A stretch of DNA of 64,000 nucleotides from Pseudomonas shahriarae (GTDB taxonomy: Bacteria; Pseudomonadota; Gammaproteobacteria; Pseudomonadales; Pseudomonadaceae). This document shows, piece after piece, positions 33,151 to 42,355 of the stretch. The position numbers and the translations under genes were made by a program. A model generated the notes under the pieces. It was not told the DNA's origin, did not search any database, and was given only the letters and a program-made list of their open reading frames with translations. The stretch is taken from assembly GCF_014268455.2 (NCBI RefSeq), contig NZ_CP077085.1, positions 1,240,001 through 1,304,000 of the forward strand. The letters are read 5' to 3'. Position 1 is the stretch's first letter, and every line of letters begins with the position of its first letter.

Positions 33151-33306
33151 GGTGCGTTACCGCCTGATAAGAACATGCACTGATTGACGACCGGTATGGC
33201 GATTGGTTCGTGTTGCCTGACCACCGGTCGCAAGCTCCGTTTTCCTTCAGTGGGTGTACAGCAAGGGGCGTGCCGTACAGCTATCTTTCTGACGACGAAC
33301 TGCCCC

Positions 33307-33396
33307 TGTGGGAGCGGGCTTGCCCGCGATTGCGGTGGATCAGCCAACCATTCAGTGACTGATGCAGCGCTATCGCGGGCATGCCCGTTCCCACAG
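33307..33396. repeat. REP-type palindrome pair
   Basis: CTGTGGGAGCGGGCTTGCCC-GCGAT is matched by ATCGCGGGCATGCCCGTTCCCACAG, about 90 bases overall. The rest of the 33151-33419 gap holds nothing further that I can identify. Confidence 0.87.
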
Positions 33397-33419
33397 GTTG
33401 ATCTGTGCAGTGAGCTGTT

Positions 33420-34709
33420 TCAGGGCACCAGCGAGAAAATGACCGCCGACAGCGCAATCAGCCCCACCAACACCACAAACACATTCGACACCTGGCCCGA
33501 ATACTGGCGCAGCGATGGCACGCGGCGGATTGCGTACATCGGCATCAGGAACAGCAAGCACGCGATGATCGGCCCGCCGAGGGTTTCGATCATGCCCAGG
33601 ATGCTTGGGTTGAACGTGGCCACGGCCCAGCAACTGAGGATCATGAACACCGCGGTGCAGCGTTCCAGCCAGCGCGCCGACAAGGTGCGGTTGCGCCCGC
33701 GCAGGGTTTTGACGATCAGGCCCTGGAAGCCTTCGCTGGCGCCGATGTAGTGGCCGAGGAAGGATTTGGTGATGGCCACCAGCGCGATCAACGGCGCCGC
33801 GTAGGCGATGACCGGGGTCTGGAAGTGGTTGGCCAGGTAGGACAGGATCGAAATGTTCTGCGCCTTGGCGGCGGCAAGATCAGCCGGTGACAGCGCCAGT
33901 ACGCAACTGAAGCAGAAGAACATCACCGTCAGCACCATCATGCCGTGGGCCGTGGCCAGGATGCCGCTGCTCTTGCGTTCGGCTTGGGCGCCGTACACGC
34001 GTTTCTGGTCCACCGCAAAGGCCGAGATGATCGGCGAATGGTTAAACGAAAACACCATCACCGGAATCGCCAGCCACAGGGTCTTGAAGAACACCGGCAG
34101 GGGCATGCCCTCACTGGCGGAGGCGAAGAACGCGCCGTTCCAGTTGGGGATCAGGCTCACGGCCAACAGCAGCAAGGCGGCGACGAACGGGTAGACCAAC
34201 ACGCTCATGGCCTTGACGATCACACCCTGGCCGCATCGCACAATGGCCATCAGGCCGAGGATCAGCACCAGAGACAGGATCGCCCGTGGCGGCGCAGTCA
34301 TGTGCAGTTGGTGTTCCATGAAACTGCCGAGGGTGTTGGTCAGCGCAACGCTGTACACCAGCAGGATCGGGAAGATGGCGAAGAAGTACAGCAGGGTGAT
34401 CAGCTTGCCGGCACCGACGCCGAAATGTTCTTCCACCACGTCAGTGATGTCGCCGGATTTGCCCGACAGCACAAAGTGCGTCAGCCCACGGTGGGCGAAG
34501 AAGGTCATGGGGAAGGCCAGCAGCGCCAGTACGATCAGCGGCCAGAAGCCGCCGACCCCGGCGTTGATCGGCAGAAACAGAGTGCCAGCACCGATGGCGG
34601 TACCGTAGAGGCCCAGCATCCAGGTGGTGTCGTGTTTGCTCCAGCCGGTCGTTACGGTTTGCGTGACAGCAGCGGGGTTTTCGGCAGCAGGTGTACGTAC
34701 ATCGGTCAT
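33420..34709 (-). CDS. sdaC: serine transporter, HAAAP family
   Basis: A 429-residue, 11-helix amino acid/H+ symporter of the hydroxy/aromatic family. WMLGLYGTAIGAGTLFLPINAGVGG is the first helix with the unwound substrate site, and MVFSFNHSPIISAFAVDQKR is the family signature in helix 6. It lies downstream of the L-serine dehydratase gene on the same strand, so it most likely imports serine for deamination. GAGG precedes the ATG at 34709; the longer frame upstream lacks a ribosome site. Confidence 0.87.
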   Translation of the reverse strand: MTDVRTPAAENPAAVTQTVTTGWSKHDTTWMLGLYGTAIGAGTLFLPINAGVGGFWPLIVLALLAFPMTFFAHRGLTHFVLSGKSGDITDVVEEHFGVGAGKLITLLYFFAIFPILLVYSVALTNTLGSFMEHQLHMTAPPRAILSLVLILGLMAIVRCGQGVIVKAMSVLVYPFVAALLLLAVSLIPNWNGAFFASASEGMPLPVFFKTLWLAIPVMVFSFNHSPIISAFAVDQKRVYGAQAERKSSGILATAHGMMVLTVMFFCFSCVLALSPADLAAAKAQNISILSYLANHFQTPVIAYAAPLIALVAITKSFLGHYIGASEGFQGLIVKTLRGRNRTLSARWLERCTAVFMILSCWAVATFNPSILGMIETLGGPIIACLLFLMPMYAIRRVPSLRQYSGQVSNVFVVLVGLIALSAVIFSLVP

Positions 34710-34769
34710 CGTTATTGCCTCATTATTATTTTTGCGCGGGCTCACGTAGGGGGCAGGTAGCAGTGCTCC

Positions 34770-36146
34770 TCAGCACTCCACCCAGCTGACCGCCAGGCCG
34801 CCCCGTGAAGTTTCTTTGTATTTGTCATGCATATCGGCGCCGGTATCGCGCATGGTGCGGATCACCCGGTCGAGGGAAATGAAGTGTTTGCCGTCGCCGC
34901 GCAGGGCCATTTGCGTGGCGTTGATGGCTTTGACGGCGGCGATGGCGTTGCGCTCGATGCAGGGCACCTGGACCAGGCCGCCGACGGGGTCGCAGGTCAG
35001 GCCGAGGTTGTGCTCCAGGCCGATTTCGGCGGCGTTTTCCAGTTGCTCGGGGGTGGCGCCGAGAATATCCGCCAGGCCCGCAGCGGCCATGGCGCAGGCC
35101 GAACCGACTTCGCCCTGGCAGCCGACTTCAGCGCCGGAGATCGAGGCGTTTTTCTTGCACAGGATGCCGACGGCGGCTGCGGCCAGGAAGAAGTTGACTA
35201 CATCATCGTCGGACGCGTCGGCATTGAACTTCATGTAGTAGTGCAGCACTGCCGGAATGATCCCGGCTGCACCATTGGTCGGTGCGGTGACCATGCGCCC
35301 ACCGGCGGCGTTTTCTTCGTTGACGGCGAGGGCGAACAGGTTGACCCACTCCATGGCCGACAAGGTCGAGGTGATCACATTCGGTTTGCCGATTTCCAGT
35401 AGGCTGCGGTGCAGTTTTGCGGCGCGGCGCGGCACATCCAGGCCGCCGGGCAAGATGCCTTCATCACGCAGGCCTTGCTCGACGCACTCGCGCATTACCG
35501 ACCAGATATGCAGCAGGCCACTACGGATTTCTTCATCGCTACGCCAGGCGCGTTCGTTGGCCATCATCAATTCAGAGACACGCAGGCCATGCTTGTTGCA
35601 CAGGGCCAGCAGTTCGACGGCGCTGGAAAAGTCGTAGGGCAGTTCTACATCGCTGGTGGGAGCAATACCCGACTCGGCCTCGGCCGCCTCGATGATGAAA
35701 CCGCCGCCCACCGAGTAGTAGGTCTGTTCGCTCAACAGGCCGTTTGCCCCGTAGGCATGCAGGGACATGGCGTTGGGGTGGTAGGGCAGGCTTTCTTCCA
35801 GCAGCAGGAGATCGTGCTGCCAGTTGAAGGCAATTTCTTTTTGGCCTGCAAGCATCAACCTGGAGGATTCGCGCAACTGCTGGATACGCGGCCCGATCGA
35901 GGTGGGGGCAACCCGATCTGGCCATTCGCCCATCAACCCCATCACACACGCGCGATCGGTGGCGTGGCCCACGCCGGTGGCAGACAGCGAGCCGTACAGG
36001 CGCACTTCCACGCGTTGGGTGTGCTCCAGCAATTGTTGGTCGGTGAGGGACTGGGCGAAGGTTGCCGCAGCCCGCATAGGGCCCACGGTATGGGAGCTGG
36101 ATGGGCCGATGCCCACCTTGAATAGATCAAAAACGCTGATAGCCAT
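34770..36146 (-). CDS. sdaA: L-serine ammonia-lyase, iron-sulfur type
   Basis: A 458-residue single-chain L-serine dehydratase that converts serine to pyruvate and ammonia with a [4Fe-4S] cluster. [24 protein letters not shown] starts the beta domain. The alpha domain holds the cluster cysteines in [24 protein letters not shown] and [18 protein letters not shown]. It is followed by the serine transporter on the same strand and is divergent from a GcvA-like LysR gene, its probable regulator. Confidence 0.94.
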   Translation of the reverse strand: MAISVFDLFKVGIGPSSSHTVGPMRAAATFAQSLTDQQLLEHTQRVEVRLYGSLSATGVGHATDRACVMGLMGEWPDRVAPTSIGPRIQQLRESSRLMLAGQKEIAFNWQHDLLLLEESLPYHPNAMSLHAYGANGLLSEQTYYSVGGGFIIEAAEAESGIAPTSDVELPYDFSSAVELLALCNKHGLRVSELMMANERAWRSDEEIRSGLLHIWSVMRECVEQGLRDEGILPGGLDVPRRAAKLHRSLLEIGKPNVITSTLSAMEWVNLFALAVNEENAAGGRMVTAPTNGAAGIIPAVLHYYMKFNADASDDDVVNFFLAAAAVGILCKKNASISGAEVGCQGEVGSACAMAAAGLADILGATPEQLENAAEIGLEHNLGLTCDPVGGLVQVPCIERNAIAAVKAINATQMALRGDGKHFISLDRVIRTMRDTGADMHDKYKETSRGGLAVSWVEC

Positions 36147-36284
36147 GCTAAAGCCTTACAAGCTATGGAGTAGGAAATCGCTGCCATGTTTTGTAGGACA
36201 AGCGGAAGAGGCGCGATACTGAGCCTCTAGATCGGCACTGACCAACGAATTATCCTAAGACACCCTTTAGCAGGACTAAACTCT

Positions 36285-37232
36285 ATGGCTCGCCCCCTGC
36301 ATGCCCAGACCTATGTCTGGTTGCACGTATTTGCCTGCGCTGCACGGCATTTATCCTTTACCCGTTGCGCCGAAGAACTGCACATCACCCCTGGGGCAGT
36401 CAGCCAGCAGATTCGCCAATTGGAGGAGCGTCTGGGCTTTCGCCTGTTCCATCGCCGGGCGCGTGGCGTGGAGTTGAGTGCCGAAGGGCAGCGGCTGGCG
36501 ACCACGGTAAGCGAGGCCTACGGCAGCATTGATGCCGAGTTGCAGCGCCTGGATGCGGGGATGATCAGCGGCACCCTGCGGCTGCGCTCGATTCCGTCCT
36601 TTCTGGGCAAATGGTTGACGCCGCGTTTGCCGCGTCTGCAGCAGCGTTTCCCGGATATCCAGTTACGGTTGGTGGCCGAGGACAGCAGCATTGCCCTGCA
36701 CGAAGGCGACTTTGACCTGGCCATCGACCTCAACGACGGCAGTTATCCCGGTTTGTTATCCACAGCCTTGCTCGACGAGCAGATATTCCCGGTGTGCGCG
36801 CCAAGCCTGTTGCGCGGGCGGCCGCCGCTGCACGGTCCGGCCGACCTGGCCCACTTCCCGCTGTTGCACGACATCACGGCCTGGCGTGGGAGTTATGAAT
36901 ACGCCGAGTGGGAGTTTTACCTGAATGCGATCGGCTATCCCGACGCCGACGTGCGACGTGGGCACACCTTTAACCGCAACCACCTGACCATCGAGGCGGC
37001 GATTGCCGGCATGGGCGTGGCGATTGCCCGGCGCACCCTGCTCAATGACGAATTGGAGCGCGGCACCCTGATAGTGCCATTCGGCCTTGCGGTACCGAAT
37101 CACAAGCGCTACGTGCTGCTGTATGCGCCAGGCGCACTGAACCATCCCGGCGTGCGTGCGGTGCATGACTGGCTGGTGGAAGAGGCGGGGATTTTTCGCG
37201 GATTGCACCCCTTGGGAGAGGGGCAATTGTGA
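36285..37232 (+). CDS. LysR-family regulator, GcvA-like
   Basis: A 315-residue LysR regulator. The N-terminal helix-turn-helix reads HVFACAARHLSFTRCAEELHITPGAVSQQIRQLEERLG, the GcvA-type arrangement, followed by a substrate-binding domain with GMGVAIARRTLLNDELERG near 240. It diverges from sdaA across a 138-base gap, so control of serine breakdown (and perhaps glycine metabolism) is likely. Regulator identity beyond the family is inferred. Confidence 0.88.
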   Translation: MARPLHAQTYVWLHVFACAARHLSFTRCAEELHITPGAVSQQIRQLEERLGFRLFHRRARGVELSAEGQRLATTVSEAYGSIDAELQRLDAGMISGTLRLRSIPSFLGKWLTPRLPRLQQRFPDIQLRLVAEDSSIALHEGDFDLAIDLNDGSYPGLLSTALLDEQIFPVCAPSLLRGRPPLHGPADLAHFPLLHDITAWRGSYEYAEWEFYLNAIGYPDADVRRGHTFNRNHLTIEAAIAGMGVAIARRTLLNDELERGTLIVPFGLAVPNHKRYVLLYAPGALNHPGVRAVHDWLVEEAGIFRGLHPLGEGQL

Positions 37233-37444
37233 GGAATTACGCAGGTAGGTGGGGATACCCAACTCCCGACGATAACAGCGCTTTGGGCGGCTGTCAGGCT
37301 TAATTTGTAATGTGGGATTTATCTTTGCATAGGGGTTGAATTGTTCCTTCAGGTGCTCAATTGTGTAGTTAAGAGGTCATGGTTTCACCGCATCGGTGTT
37401 GCAGTGGTGATCTCTGGCGAGCTAGCTGAAATAAGGGAAACACT

Positions 37445-37852
37445 ATGCAAATCCAAGTCAACAGCGACAACCATATTGAAAGCAGCATCCGACTGGAGGA
37501 GTGGGTACGTACTACCATTGAGAGCACGCTCGAACGTTATGAAGAAGACCTGACCCGCGTCGAGGTCTACCTGCGGGATGAGAACGGCGATAAGCCGGGC
37601 CCCCATGATTTGAGTTGCCGCCTGGAAGCGCGGCCAAAGGGTCATCAACCGATTTCGGTCATCCATAAAGCCGACACCCTGGAACAAGCGATCGACGGGG
37701 CGGCCACCAAGCTGGATAACGCGCTGGAACATCTGTTCGGCAGACTGCAAGGCAAGCCGCGTGCAGAGAAACGCACGCCCAACAACCAAGTCGATGAAGC
37801 CGGGCTTGAAGAGGAATTCCTGGAAAACGAACAGGCTGCGCTTAACAGCTGA
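37445..37852 (+). CDS. HPF/RaiA-type ribosome-associated protein
   Basis: A 135-residue protein of the hibernation-factor fold. MQIQVNSDNHIE starts the first strand, LTRVEVYLRDENGDK the third, and DLSCRLEARPKGHQPI the fourth, then a helix (TLEQAIDGAATKLDNALEHLFGRLQGK). The acidic C-terminal tail is unlike rpoN-linked HPF, so it is a paralogue acting perhaps in stationary phase. AAGGGAAA precedes the ATG. It is monocistronic, with its own terminator; nothing else was identified in the 210-base gap before it. Confidence 0.85.
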   Translation: MQIQVNSDNHIESSIRLEEWVRTTIESTLERYEEDLTRVEVYLRDENGDKPGPHDLSCRLEARPKGHQPISVIHKADTLEQAIDGAATKLDNALEHLFGRLQGKPRAEKRTPNNQVDEAGLEEEFLENEQAALNS

Positions 37853-37881
37853 TTGCTGACTGTTTTTCAACCCCATACAAA

Positions 37882-37912
37882 ACGGGCCTGCAGATGCAGG
37901 CCCGTTTTTTTT
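37882..37912 (+). terminator. terminator after the HPF-like gene
   Basis: ACGGGCCTGCA-GA-TGCAGGCCCGT followed by a long T-run. The stem is strong. It also faces the convergent fecA gene. Confidence 0.92.
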
Positions 37913-37975
37913 GTGGCTGATAGGTATCAAATGTCGGAGCTGGCCAGCAGTGTATTCAGGATCTTTGCCGGCCCG

Positions 37976-40321
37976 TCAGAACGCGACTGAGGTCTGCACA
38001 TACACGGTGCGCGGTTCTCCCACGTATTTGCCCTTGTTGTTATCGTCAAACGAACGGGTGAAGTACTGGGTGTTGAAGATGTTTTTCACCCCCACCGCCA
38101 CATTCAGATCCGACAACTGCGGGCCGAAGTCGTATGCCGCGCGGCTGCTGAACAGCATGTAGCCGGGGATGCGCCCATTGCTGCCATCCACGCTTTCGGC
38201 CTGGGTGTTGGCGTTATCGGCGAATTGGCTGCTCTGGTAGGTGCTGTCCAGGTTCAACTTCCATTGACCTTCGGTGTAGCCCACGCCCAGGGTACCTTTG
38301 TGCTTGGACGAGAAGGGCACGCGGTTGCCTTTGTTCGGGCCGTCTTCGCGGATGGTTGCATCGACATAGGCGTAGCTGGCGTACACATCAAAGCCAGCCA
38401 GCGCCGGGCTCAAGCCGTCGAGGGCGTAATTGACGCTGGACTCGATACCCTGGTGCCGCGTTTCGCCCCGGGCGATCACCGAGTCGTTGGTCTGGTTGCT
38501 TTCGTACTGGTTGTCGAAGTTGATCAGGAACGCGCCGATTTCTGCGCGCAGCGCGCCATTGTCGTAGCGCGTGCCGACTTCCCAGGTGCGGGCCTTTTCT
38601 GGCTTGACCGCACCGCTGCTCACACGGTTGGGCATCTGGCTGTACTGCACGCTGCCGAAGGAACCTTCGGTGTTGGCGTACAGGTTCCAGTCGTCGGTCA
38701 GGTGATACAGCACGTTCAACGCCGGCAGGGCGGTGTTGTAGTCACCCTTGTATTTGACGTCGGTCAGGTTGTTGGTCTGCTGGGACTTGATCATCTCGTA
38801 GCGGATGCCCGGGGTCACGGTCCATTTGCCGATATCGATCCGGTCGTCGATAAAGAACGCGTTGGCTTCGGTGCCACCCCGGGTGTCGCGGTCGTTGCGG
38901 CTGTCGGTGTTGGGCAGTTGCTGGTTGGCGCTGATCGGCGTGCGGTAGCGCAATTCATGCCCGGCCTCGTTGATGTAGCGGTAGCCCACGCCCACCTCGT
39001 GGCTGCTCGGGCCGAGGTCGAAGCCTTGGGCCAGGCGGGTTTCCAGGCCGCGTACCCAGTATTCGCGCGGCGACAGCGAAAGGAAGCTGCCCTGGTCCAG
39101 ATAACCGCTGCGCAAGGTCTTGGTAAAGAAGCTGTTGACGGTGAATTCCCGGCGATCTTCCTGGTAGCGATAGCCTACGTTGAACATCGTACGGCGGCCC
39201 CAGAACTTGTCGTAGGGCCGGGTGGATTGATACGGGTCGGCCTTGTAGGCCGCCGTGCTCAAGCCACCGGGCATATCGGCCTGACCCTCGTAGTACTGGG
39301 CCATGGCATTGAAGCTGTTGGCTTCGTCCAGCTGGTAGTGGCCCTTGAGGATCAGGTCGTCGATTTGGGTGTCGCTGTGTTCACGCCAGTCACCGCCGCG
39401 GGTGCCGGAATACAGCAGCGCGCCGCCCAGGCCATTGTCGGCGGTGCCGCCGGCCAGCAGGTTGCCGGTGGTCTTGAAGCCATCGTGGCTGGAAGACGGG
39501 CTGGTCTCGGTCTGCAGGCCGCCCTTGACCGTCGGTGCATCGGGAATTGCCCGAGTCACGAAGTTGACCACACCGCCGACGTTCTGCGGCCCGTAGCGTA
39601 CCGCGCCACCGCCGCGCACCACGTCCACGGCATCCATGTTGCCCATGCTGATGGGCGCGAACGACAGCTGCGGCTGGCCATACGGCGCGAAAGGCACCGG
39701 AATGCCGTCCATCAATACCGTCGAGCGCGACGCCAGGCGCGGGTTGAGCCCGCGAATGCCGAAGTTCAGCGCCATGTCGTGGCTGCCGGTGCCGTTGTTT
39801 TCCGGCGCGTTGACCCCGGGAATACGGTTGAGCACGTCACGGGCCTGGGTTGCGCCCTGGCGCTCGAATTCTTCACGACGGATCACATCACGGGCGCCGG
39901 GGTGTTCGAAGACATTGATCTGCGCCGCATCGCCGAGCCAGTCGCCCACCACATTGGAGGTGCCCAGCTCCAGGGGGGCCGGCGCGTTCAGGGGTTGCAG
40001 GCTATAGGCATTGTCACCTTCGGCGCGGGCTTGCAGGCCGGTGCCCTTGAGCAATGCGTTCAAACCTTGCTCGGTGGTGTAGTTGCCCCGCAGGCCCTGG
40101 CTTTGCGCGCCGGCAGTCACTTCGGAGCCAAACGAAATCAGCACGCCAGCCTCACGCCCAAATTGATTCAATGCCGCTTCCAGAGACGCCGGGGCGATGT
40201 GATAAGGCTTGGCCTCGGCCGCCAGGGCGTAAGGCAGGGCGCTGAAACTGAGGCTGGCGCCCAGCAGCAAGTGGCGCAGCGTACGGGCAAGTGGCGTCAG
40301 GCGAGTCGGTTGCTGGGGCAT
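37976..40321 (-). CDS. fecA: TonB-dependent ferric citrate receptor FecA
   Basis: A 781-residue receptor with signal peptide (to ~residue 35), an STN signalling domain (YHIAPASLEAALNQFGREAGV to ~residue 105), a plug (IRGLNPRLASRSTVLMDGIP near 185) and a beta barrel ending in VYVQTSVAF with a terminal Phe. The plug segment NPRLASRSTVLMDGIPVPFA is near identical in character to E. coli FecA. It imports Fe(III)-dicitrate and signals through FecR to FecI, whose genes lie directly upstream on the same strand. Confidence 0.93.
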   Translation of the reverse strand: MPQQPTRLTPLARTLRHLLLGASLSFSALPYALAAEAKPYHIAPASLEAALNQFGREAGVLISFGSEVTAGAQSQGLRGNYTTEQGLNALLKGTGLQARAEGDNAYSLQPLNAPAPLELGTSNVVGDWLGDAAQINVFEHPGARDVIRREEFERQGATQARDVLNRIPGVNAPENNGTGSHDMALNFGIRGLNPRLASRSTVLMDGIPVPFAPYGQPQLSFAPISMGNMDAVDVVRGGGAVRYGPQNVGGVVNFVTRAIPDAPTVKGGLQTETSPSSSHDGFKTTGNLLAGGTADNGLGGALLYSGTRGGDWREHSDTQIDDLILKGHYQLDEANSFNAMAQYYEGQADMPGGLSTAAYKADPYQSTRPYDKFWGRRTMFNVGYRYQEDRREFTVNSFFTKTLRSGYLDQGSFLSLSPREYWVRGLETRLAQGFDLGPSSHEVGVGYRYINEAGHELRYRTPISANQQLPNTDSRNDRDTRGGTEANAFFIDDRIDIGKWTVTPGIRYEMIKSQQTNNLTDVKYKGDYNTALPALNVLYHLTDDWNLYANTEGSFGSVQYSQMPNRVSSGAVKPEKARTWEVGTRYDNGALRAEIGAFLINFDNQYESNQTNDSVIARGETRHQGIESSVNYALDGLSPALAGFDVYASYAYVDATIREDGPNKGNRVPFSSKHKGTLGVGYTEGQWKLNLDSTYQSSQFADNANTQAESVDGSNGRIPGYMLFSSRAAYDFGPQLSDLNVAVGVKNIFNTQYFTRSFDDNNKGKYVGEPRTVYVQTSVAF

Positions 40322-40411
40322 GAAGAACGTTCCTCAGAGGTGGGAAACAGGGTGGCTTTCCCTCTCTGTCACGCGAGGTACGGAAAACGGCTCACGGGTG
40401 TCGAAAATAAT

Positions 40412-41356
40412 TCAGGCGCGGGCTTCGACGCTGACCCAATAGCGGGTAAACCGCCGCACTTTAACCGGCAGGCTGATTTGCAGCAGGTCGAGGATGCGCT
40501 CGCTGTCGTCCAGCGGGTAGCTGCCGGAGATCAGCAGGTTGGCCACCTGCGGATCACACTGCAATTGGCCACGGCGATAACGGCTCAGTTCCTCGAGGAA
40601 ATCTGCCAGGCGCATGTGCGATGCCACCAGCATGCCGTCGGCCCAGGCACCCGTGTTGGCATCGGTGAGACGCGGGGTATCCCAACCTTTGCGGGTGAGG
40701 TTGACCTGGTGGGATTTTTCCAGGGGCAGGGGCAGGCCGTTGTAGGACCTGGGTGCAATCTCCACCTGGCCATCCAGCACCGCGACCTGGGTGTGATCGT
40801 TGAACTGACGCACATTCACCTGTGCCGCCTGGGTGCTGACGACGCCCTGGCCGGTGATGATCTGCAACGGGGTGCTGGTGCGCAGCAATATCTCGCCTTC
40901 GAGCAGGCGGATCAGGCGCTGTGGGCCATCGAATTGCACATCCACCGCACTGGCAGTATTGAGTTGCAGCTGGCTGCCGTTGGCCAGTTGTACCTTGCGG
41001 CGCTGGCCGAGGGGGCTGCGGTAGTCGGCGGTCAGCGGCGGGATCAAGTGCTGCTGGCGCAAGCCCCACGTAGCCGCCGAGCCGACGCCGAGGATCAGCA
41101 GCAGTTTCAGGGCCTGGCGCCGGCTGCTGGATTGCGGTGCGTTCAACGCCGCATGGGCCAGGGGCGAGGGCATGCCGCGCAAGCGTTGGTTGACCCGCTG
41201 AATATGCTCCCACGCCCGTTGATGCTCGCTGTGGGCCTCCAGCCAGTGTTGCCATTTGGCCTGTTGGCGCGGGTTGAGCGGGCCTTGCTGCATTTGCATC
41301 AGCCACTGCACCGCCTGTTCGGCGACCTGGGTCGAGAAGTGTGTGGTGGGGTTCAT
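40412..41356 (-). CDS. fecR: FecR-type anti-sigma/signal transducer
   Basis: A 314-residue inner-membrane protein. The N-terminal cytoplasmic part contains QAVQWLMQMQQGPLNPRQQAKWQHWLEAHSEHQRAW, a DUF4880-type sigma-binding domain, then a membrane helix (ALKLLLILGVGSAATWGL, near 90-107) and a periplasmic FecR domain (YRSPLGQRRKVQLANGSQLQLNTASAVDV). It receives the signal from the FecA STN domain and controls FecI. The start overlaps fecI by four bases. Confidence 0.92.
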   Translation of the reverse strand: MNPTTHFSTQVAEQAVQWLMQMQQGPLNPRQQAKWQHWLEAHSEHQRAWEHIQRVNQRLRGMPSPLAHAALNAPQSSSRRQALKLLLILGVGSAATWGLRQQHLIPPLTADYRSPLGQRRKVQLANGSQLQLNTASAVDVQFDGPQRLIRLLEGEILLRTSTPLQIITGQGVVSTQAAQVNVRQFNDHTQVAVLDGQVEIAPRSYNGLPLPLEKSHQVNLTRKGWDTPRLTDANTGAWADGMLVASHMRLADFLEELSRYRRGQLQCDPQVANLLISGSYPLDDSERILDLLQISLPVKVRRFTRYWVSVEARA

Positions 41357-41922
41357 AGGGCGAAATAGCAGCGCATGGCTGCTTTGTTCAGATGACGTTT
41401 GACGGTGGCGATGGAAATCCCCAGTTCGGCAGCGATTTGCGCGTAGGTCAGGCCATCGAGCTGGGCCAGCAGGAAGGCGCGTTTGACCAGCACGGGCAAA
41501 CCGTCGAGCAGTTGGTCCAGCTCCATCAGGGTTTGCAGGATGATCGCCCGCGCTTCTTCCGATGGCGCAGCAAGTTCAGGCATTTGCGCCAGGGCGTCGA
41601 GGTAGGCGCGCTCCAGGTCCTGGCGGCGGTAGTGGTTGAACAGCACGCGCTTGGCGATGGTGGTGAGGAAGGCGCGGGGCTCGATCAACGTCGGGGTTTC
41701 GCGGGCGCTTAACACCCGGATGAACGTGTCCTGGGCCAGGTCGGCGGCGCTGTGCGGGCAGCCGAGCTTGCGTCGCAACCAGCCGGTCAGCCAGTGGTGA
41801 TGGTCGTGATACAGGACTTCGACGGTATTGGACGGCCGCAACGCGAACACTCCGGCAGCATCTGCATGCTTTAGATAACGAGAATTGTTCGCATTGTAGA
41901 GTGGCCAGGTGGCATTCGGCAA
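41353..41922 (-). CDS. fecI: FecI-type ECF sigma factor
   Basis: An ECF sigma factor: region 2 is VEVLYHDHHHWLTGWLRRKLGC with DLAQDTFIRVL, region 4 is LPVLVKRAFLLAQLDGLTYAQIAAELGISIATVKRHLNKA. It directs polymerase to fecA. The frame has no ATG before region 2; the TTG at 41922 lacks a ribosome site, and a GTG at about 41850 (VFALRP) would give a 165-residue protein of usual length. The start is therefore unsettled. It overlaps fecR and has a Fur-like box about 80 bases upstream. Confidence 0.9.
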   Translation of the reverse strand: MPNATWPLYNANNSRYLKHADAAGVFALRPSNTVEVLYHDHHHWLTGWLRRKLGCPHSAADLAQDTFIRVLSARETPTLIEPRAFLTTIAKRVLFNHYRRQDLERAYLDALAQMPELAAPSEEARAIILQTLMELDQLLDGLPVLVKRAFLLAQLDGLTYAQIAAELGISIATVKRHLNKAAMRCYFAL

Positions 41923-42001
41923 TTAGCACAGGACCGATAGCCGTTTTAAAGTCGCCACAAGACCCTGTGGGTGTTGGCTTCATCCGTTCTCTTTTGCTTA
42001 T

Positions 42002-42020
42002 AAGAATAATTATCATTAAA
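42002..42020. promoter_or_regulatory. Fur-box-like site between fecI and the DUF3649 gene
   Basis: AAGAATAATTATCATTAAA matches the 19-bp Fur consensus at about 14 positions on the minus strand. It lies between divergent iron genes and could control both directions. Confidence 0.75.
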
Positions 42021-42052
42021 CTCCCGCCCCTGATAAACCAGGTGCCACTGGC

Positions 42053-42355
42053 ATGAAAAGCAAAGCATCACTTCCTGTTTCCTATCGTCTCGGCGTGACG
42101 TCGCGGCTGCTGGCGGCTGTGGTCGGTGGCTATGTGCTGGCGTCCCTGGCCAGCGTGTGCCTGACCTTGTGGCTGCCAATCTCCCGCGCCGATGCGGTGG
42201 TCAGCGGCATGCTCAGTTCCTTTGTGTTCTACCTGCTGGCAGTGATCTGGTGTTTTGCCTGCCGCAGTGCCGCCCGCGCCTGGTTTGGCGTGCTGGTGCC
42301 CTGCGCGATACTGGCCACCCTGGCAGGCCTGGCCTATTGGATGGCGCGCCCATGA
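42053..42355 (+). CDS. DUF3649 family membrane protein
   Basis: A 100-residue protein with three hydrophobic helices, matching the small DUF3649 proteins found before PepSY membrane proteins in iron-uptake operons. SRLLAAVVGGYVLASLASVCLTL starts the first helix. The function is unknown; assistance to siderophore-iron release or transport is inferred. It overlaps the PepSY gene by four bases and is the first gene downstream of the Fur-like box. Confidence 0.78.
   Translation: MKSKASLPVSYRLGVTSRLLAAVVGGYVLASLASVCLTLWLPISRADAVVSGMLSSFVFYLLAVIWCFACRSAARAWFGVLVPCAILATLAGLAYWMARP

Noticed and set aside
38225..41368. Very long open frame (about 1047 codons) on the plus strand opposite fecA and fecR
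   Set aside because: It is the GC-driven antisense shadow of two well-supported genes; its protein is low in recognisable motifs and spans the fecA-fecR gap.
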